This document shows positions 4,335 through 5,487 of a stretch of 5,487 nucleotides of DNA, piece after piece. The stretch comes from Corynebacterium confusum (GTDB taxonomy: Bacteria > Actinomycetota > Actinomycetes > Mycobacteriales > Mycobacteriaceae): the NCBI RefSeq assembly GCF_030408715.1, contig NZ_CP047203.1, positions 1 through 5,487 on the forward strand, in the 5' to 3' direction. Each line of letters begins with the position of its first letter. Within the stretch, counting starts at the first letter, position 1. A model generated the notes under the pieces. The model saw only the letters and a program-made list of their open reading frames with translations. It did not search any database and was not told the DNA's origin. A program made the translations under genes and the position numbers.

Positions 4335-4877
4335 CTACCAACCCCTAAAGCAATTGTCCTCGATTCCAGAAATACCAAGAATCTCTGCTGTCGCACCACC
4401 AGCGATTTTCCTAAAATCGCTCCGGTTACCGGCTTTAACTAATAGGGTAGCGGCCTTCCTTACCCCACCTAATCCCTTGATAGCTCTAAACGCTGCCCCC
4501 GCGGGAAGTACAGTTGCCGAAATATGCGCTGCACACTTGGTTACTTTCCACGCAGTACCTAGTCCCCCAGACCGCGCAAGCGGTAGCGGATTACCGTCAT
4601 CGTCTCCCGGAGTTATATACCCTCCATCCAGAAATACTAGGGTTGCAAACTCTTCCGGTAGCTCCGGCTCACCATTTTCTTCTGCGAATTGATTTGCAGC
4701 GATGCGTTCCTCTGCAGTAATTTCACGATATTTAATTCCATCTTTATTTATAAGAAACGAACCCAGCTCAGACTGCTGAACTGTAGATGCATTATCTGAA
4801 CTCTGAGCAGTAGCCGCCGGTACTCCAAAGGATACGATCAGAGAAGAAGCAACTAGAGCTGAAATAAACTTGCGCAT
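4335..4877 (-). CDS. Secreted protein with acidic middle and cationic C-terminal domain, bacteriocin-like
   Basis: The 180-residue product starts with a classic Sec signal peptide: basic MRKF, a hydrophobic core, and ATA-Q giving a likely cleavage between residues 24 and 25. Residues 25-96 are polar and acidic (EEFATLVFLDGGYITPGDDD near the end). From about 103 the character changes to a Gly/Ala-rich, cationic domain (HISATVLPAGAAFRAIKGLG and on to 180), with its only two cysteines, C115 and C176, near the two ends and so likely to form a disulfide. This resembles a precursor whose acidic part holds a cationic membrane-active peptide in check; I recognise no named bacteriocin family. ATG 4877 is preceded by a GGGATGG ribosome site about 8 bases upstream. 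The pair with the membrane protein, and the lower GC than repA, suggest a separately acquired cassette. Confidence 0.85.
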   Translation of the reverse strand: MRKFISALVASSLIVSFGVPAATAQSSDNASTVQQSELGSFLINKDGIKYREITAEERIAANQFAEENGEPELPEEFATLVFLDGGYITPGDDDGNPLPLARSGGLGTAWKVTKCAAHISATVLPAGAAFRAIKGLGGVRKAATLLVKAGNRSDFRKIAGGATAEILGISGIEDNCFRGW

Positions 4878-4916
4878 GAGAAACCATCCCGTTTGCTTGA
4901 TTACCTTCCAAAGGAA

Positions 4917-4944
4917 GCTTTACGTATATTCCCATAACTGTCAA
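4917..4944 (-). promoter_or_regulatory. Candidate promoter of the secreted-protein cassette
   Basis: On the minus strand a perfect TTGACA (4939-4944) is followed after 16 bases by TAAAGC (4917-4922), a weak -10 box. CTTCC/GGAAG arms (4905-4909 and 4913-4917) around AAA form a small hairpin between it and the ribosome site. Confidence 0.45.
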
Positions 4945-4964
4945 ACGCTATTACTAAATAACTT

Positions 4965-4992
4965 TGACTAAACCATTATCTTTCTTTAGTCA
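4965..4992. promoter_or_regulatory. 8-bp inverted repeat upstream of the cassette promoter
   Basis: TGACTAAA (4965-4972) and TTTAGTCA (4985-4992) are perfect arms with a 12-base spacer, about 20 bases upstream of the -35 box. The position suits an activator or repressor site. The protein that binds it is unknown. Confidence 0.4.
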
Positions 4993-5265
4993 CTTACAGA
5001 ATGTGCTTTCTAAAGGGCGCAGCCGCATGTCTCCAATAGGACATGTGGGAACAAACTTCCTTGCATTTTTCTAATGAATGCAGTGAACACCTTAGGGCCT
5101 ATTTACTAAAGCCCTACTTGCGCCAAGAAAGGGCAAGCGTTTCAAGCAAACGTCACGCACTGGCTTTGGACCATTGATGGTGATTCAAGTTAAACCTGAG
5201 CACTCCCAAGTCGGGAGGATCTCTGCTGTCCGTAACCTGGGCACGGAGGAAGCTCACATCGAACG

Positions 5266-5299
5266 CTGCAGCCAGCGAGGGCGACACAGCTGGCTGCAG
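5266..5299. repeat. Perfect 11-bp inverted repeat
   Basis: CTGCAGCCAGC (5266-5276) and GCTGGCTGCAG (5289-5299) are perfectly complementary around 12 bases. There is no T-run on either side. It could be a cruciform or single-strand signal of replication or transfer, or a protein-binding site. Confidence 0.6.
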
Positions 5300-5417
5300 A
5301 CAGCGTCGTTAAAGGATGAGAGTAGAAAAGTCGAAAAAGTCATCGACAGCTCATCGCCCCACACACAAGCAGTCAAAGTCAGATTTTCACGTACCCCGCA
5401 CATCCCCTGCATGGCAA

Positions 5418-5433
5418 GGCGGCGAATGCCGCC
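5418..5433. repeat. GC-rich hairpin downstream of the zinc-finger gene
   Basis: GGCGGC-GAAT-GCCGCC is a perfect 6-bp stem with a 4-base loop. On a circular molecule it lies about 45 bases after the zinc-finger gene's stop and could act as a transcript end, although no T-run follows on the minus strand. Confidence 0.45.
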
Positions 5434-5475
5434 GCAACAACCCAATGGAAGCTCGACAGAGAACTAGAGAAGAGC

Positions 5476-5487
5476 TTAGCGCCGGCG
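5476..5487 (-). CDS. Possible C-terminal end of the zinc-finger gene across the circle junction
   Basis: On the minus strand the last 12 bases read CGC CGG CGC TAA, that is Arg-Arg-Arg-stop, exactly in frame with the open frame that reaches base 1 (which ends Lys-Lys-Lys). The result is a clean basic tail and a 134-residue protein. This only holds if bases 5487 and 1 are adjacent in the molecule. Confidence 0.55.
   Translation of the reverse strand, partial: RRR

Larger units (their letters stand above)
4993..5475. other. Interval without a convincing gene
   Basis: I find no supported gene. A plus-strand frame (TTG 5174 to 5467) is hydrophilic, lacks a ribosome site and has no recognisable domain. 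The interval holds several dyads: CATGTC/GACATG (5026-5031 and 5040-5045), TGCATT/AATGCA (5062-5067 and 5077-5082), CGTTT/AAACG (5138-5142 and 5148-5152), CTCCC/GGGAG (5203-5217), and the stronger ones listed separately. Confidence 0.5.

Noticed and set aside
4186..4692. Plus-strand open frame of 168 codons
   Set aside because: Antisense to the secreted and membrane genes, which have signal peptide, membrane segments and coupled starts.
5174..5467. Plus-strand open frame of 97 codons
   Set aside because: TTG start without a ribosome site, no recognisable domain, and it runs through two dyad structures; kept as non-coding, with some doubt.
1..5487. tRNA or rRNA genes, antibiotic-resistance genes, relaxase gene
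   Set aside because: No cloverleaf, ribosomal sequence, resistance protein or relaxase motif was recognised on either strand.

Overview
The window looks like a complete small corynebacterial plasmid opened at an arbitrary point. The anchor is a 482-residue minus-strand RepA that I recognise as the pNG2/pEP2/pCG1 family of Corynebacterium. The best evidence for circularity is a minus-strand zinc-finger gene that reaches base 1 with no stop. If the ends are joined it gains three arginines and a TAA at 5476-5478. No read across the junction is available, so circularity is inferred.

Layout. 1-393 (plus 5476-5487 across the junction) encodes a small CxxC/CxxxC protein, minus strand, with a perfect 20-bp palindrome and a second inverted repeat over its likely promoter. 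450-1073 has no convincing gene; it is bounded by inverted copies of a 33-bp sequence (30/33 identical) and is packed with hairpins. 1165-2613 is repA, minus strand. Its leader (2614-2710) carries an opposing terminator and a probable antisense RNA, the usual copy-number switch of this plasmid family. 2783-2998 holds 18 tandem 12-bp units. 3014-3214 looks like a promoter-to-terminator unit for a short RNA or attenuated leader. 3270-3944 encodes, on the plus strand, a 224-residue protein with an N-terminal helix-turn-helix, a central coiled coil, a disordered acidic/proline-rich stretch and a C-terminal amphipathic tip; its own coding sequence carries ten TGACCA repeats and a perfect palindrome. 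3933-4063 (minus) may be a frameshifted gene remnant. 4077-4877 is an AT-richer minus-strand pair: a secreted protein with an acidic middle and a cationic Gly/Ala-rich C-terminal domain, then a three-span membrane protein. 4878-5475 has no convincing gene but has promoter-like and hairpin sequences.

How the parts may work together. RepA with its antisense RNA would replicate the plasmid and set copy number. The 12-bp array next to the HTH/coiled-coil gene has the layout of a one-protein partition (centromere plus adaptor) system, and is the most interesting part of the window. The secreted/membrane pair is the only apparent cargo and resembles a bacteriocin-plus-immunity cassette. All functional statements beyond RepA are inference from sequence layout; no searches or computations were run.
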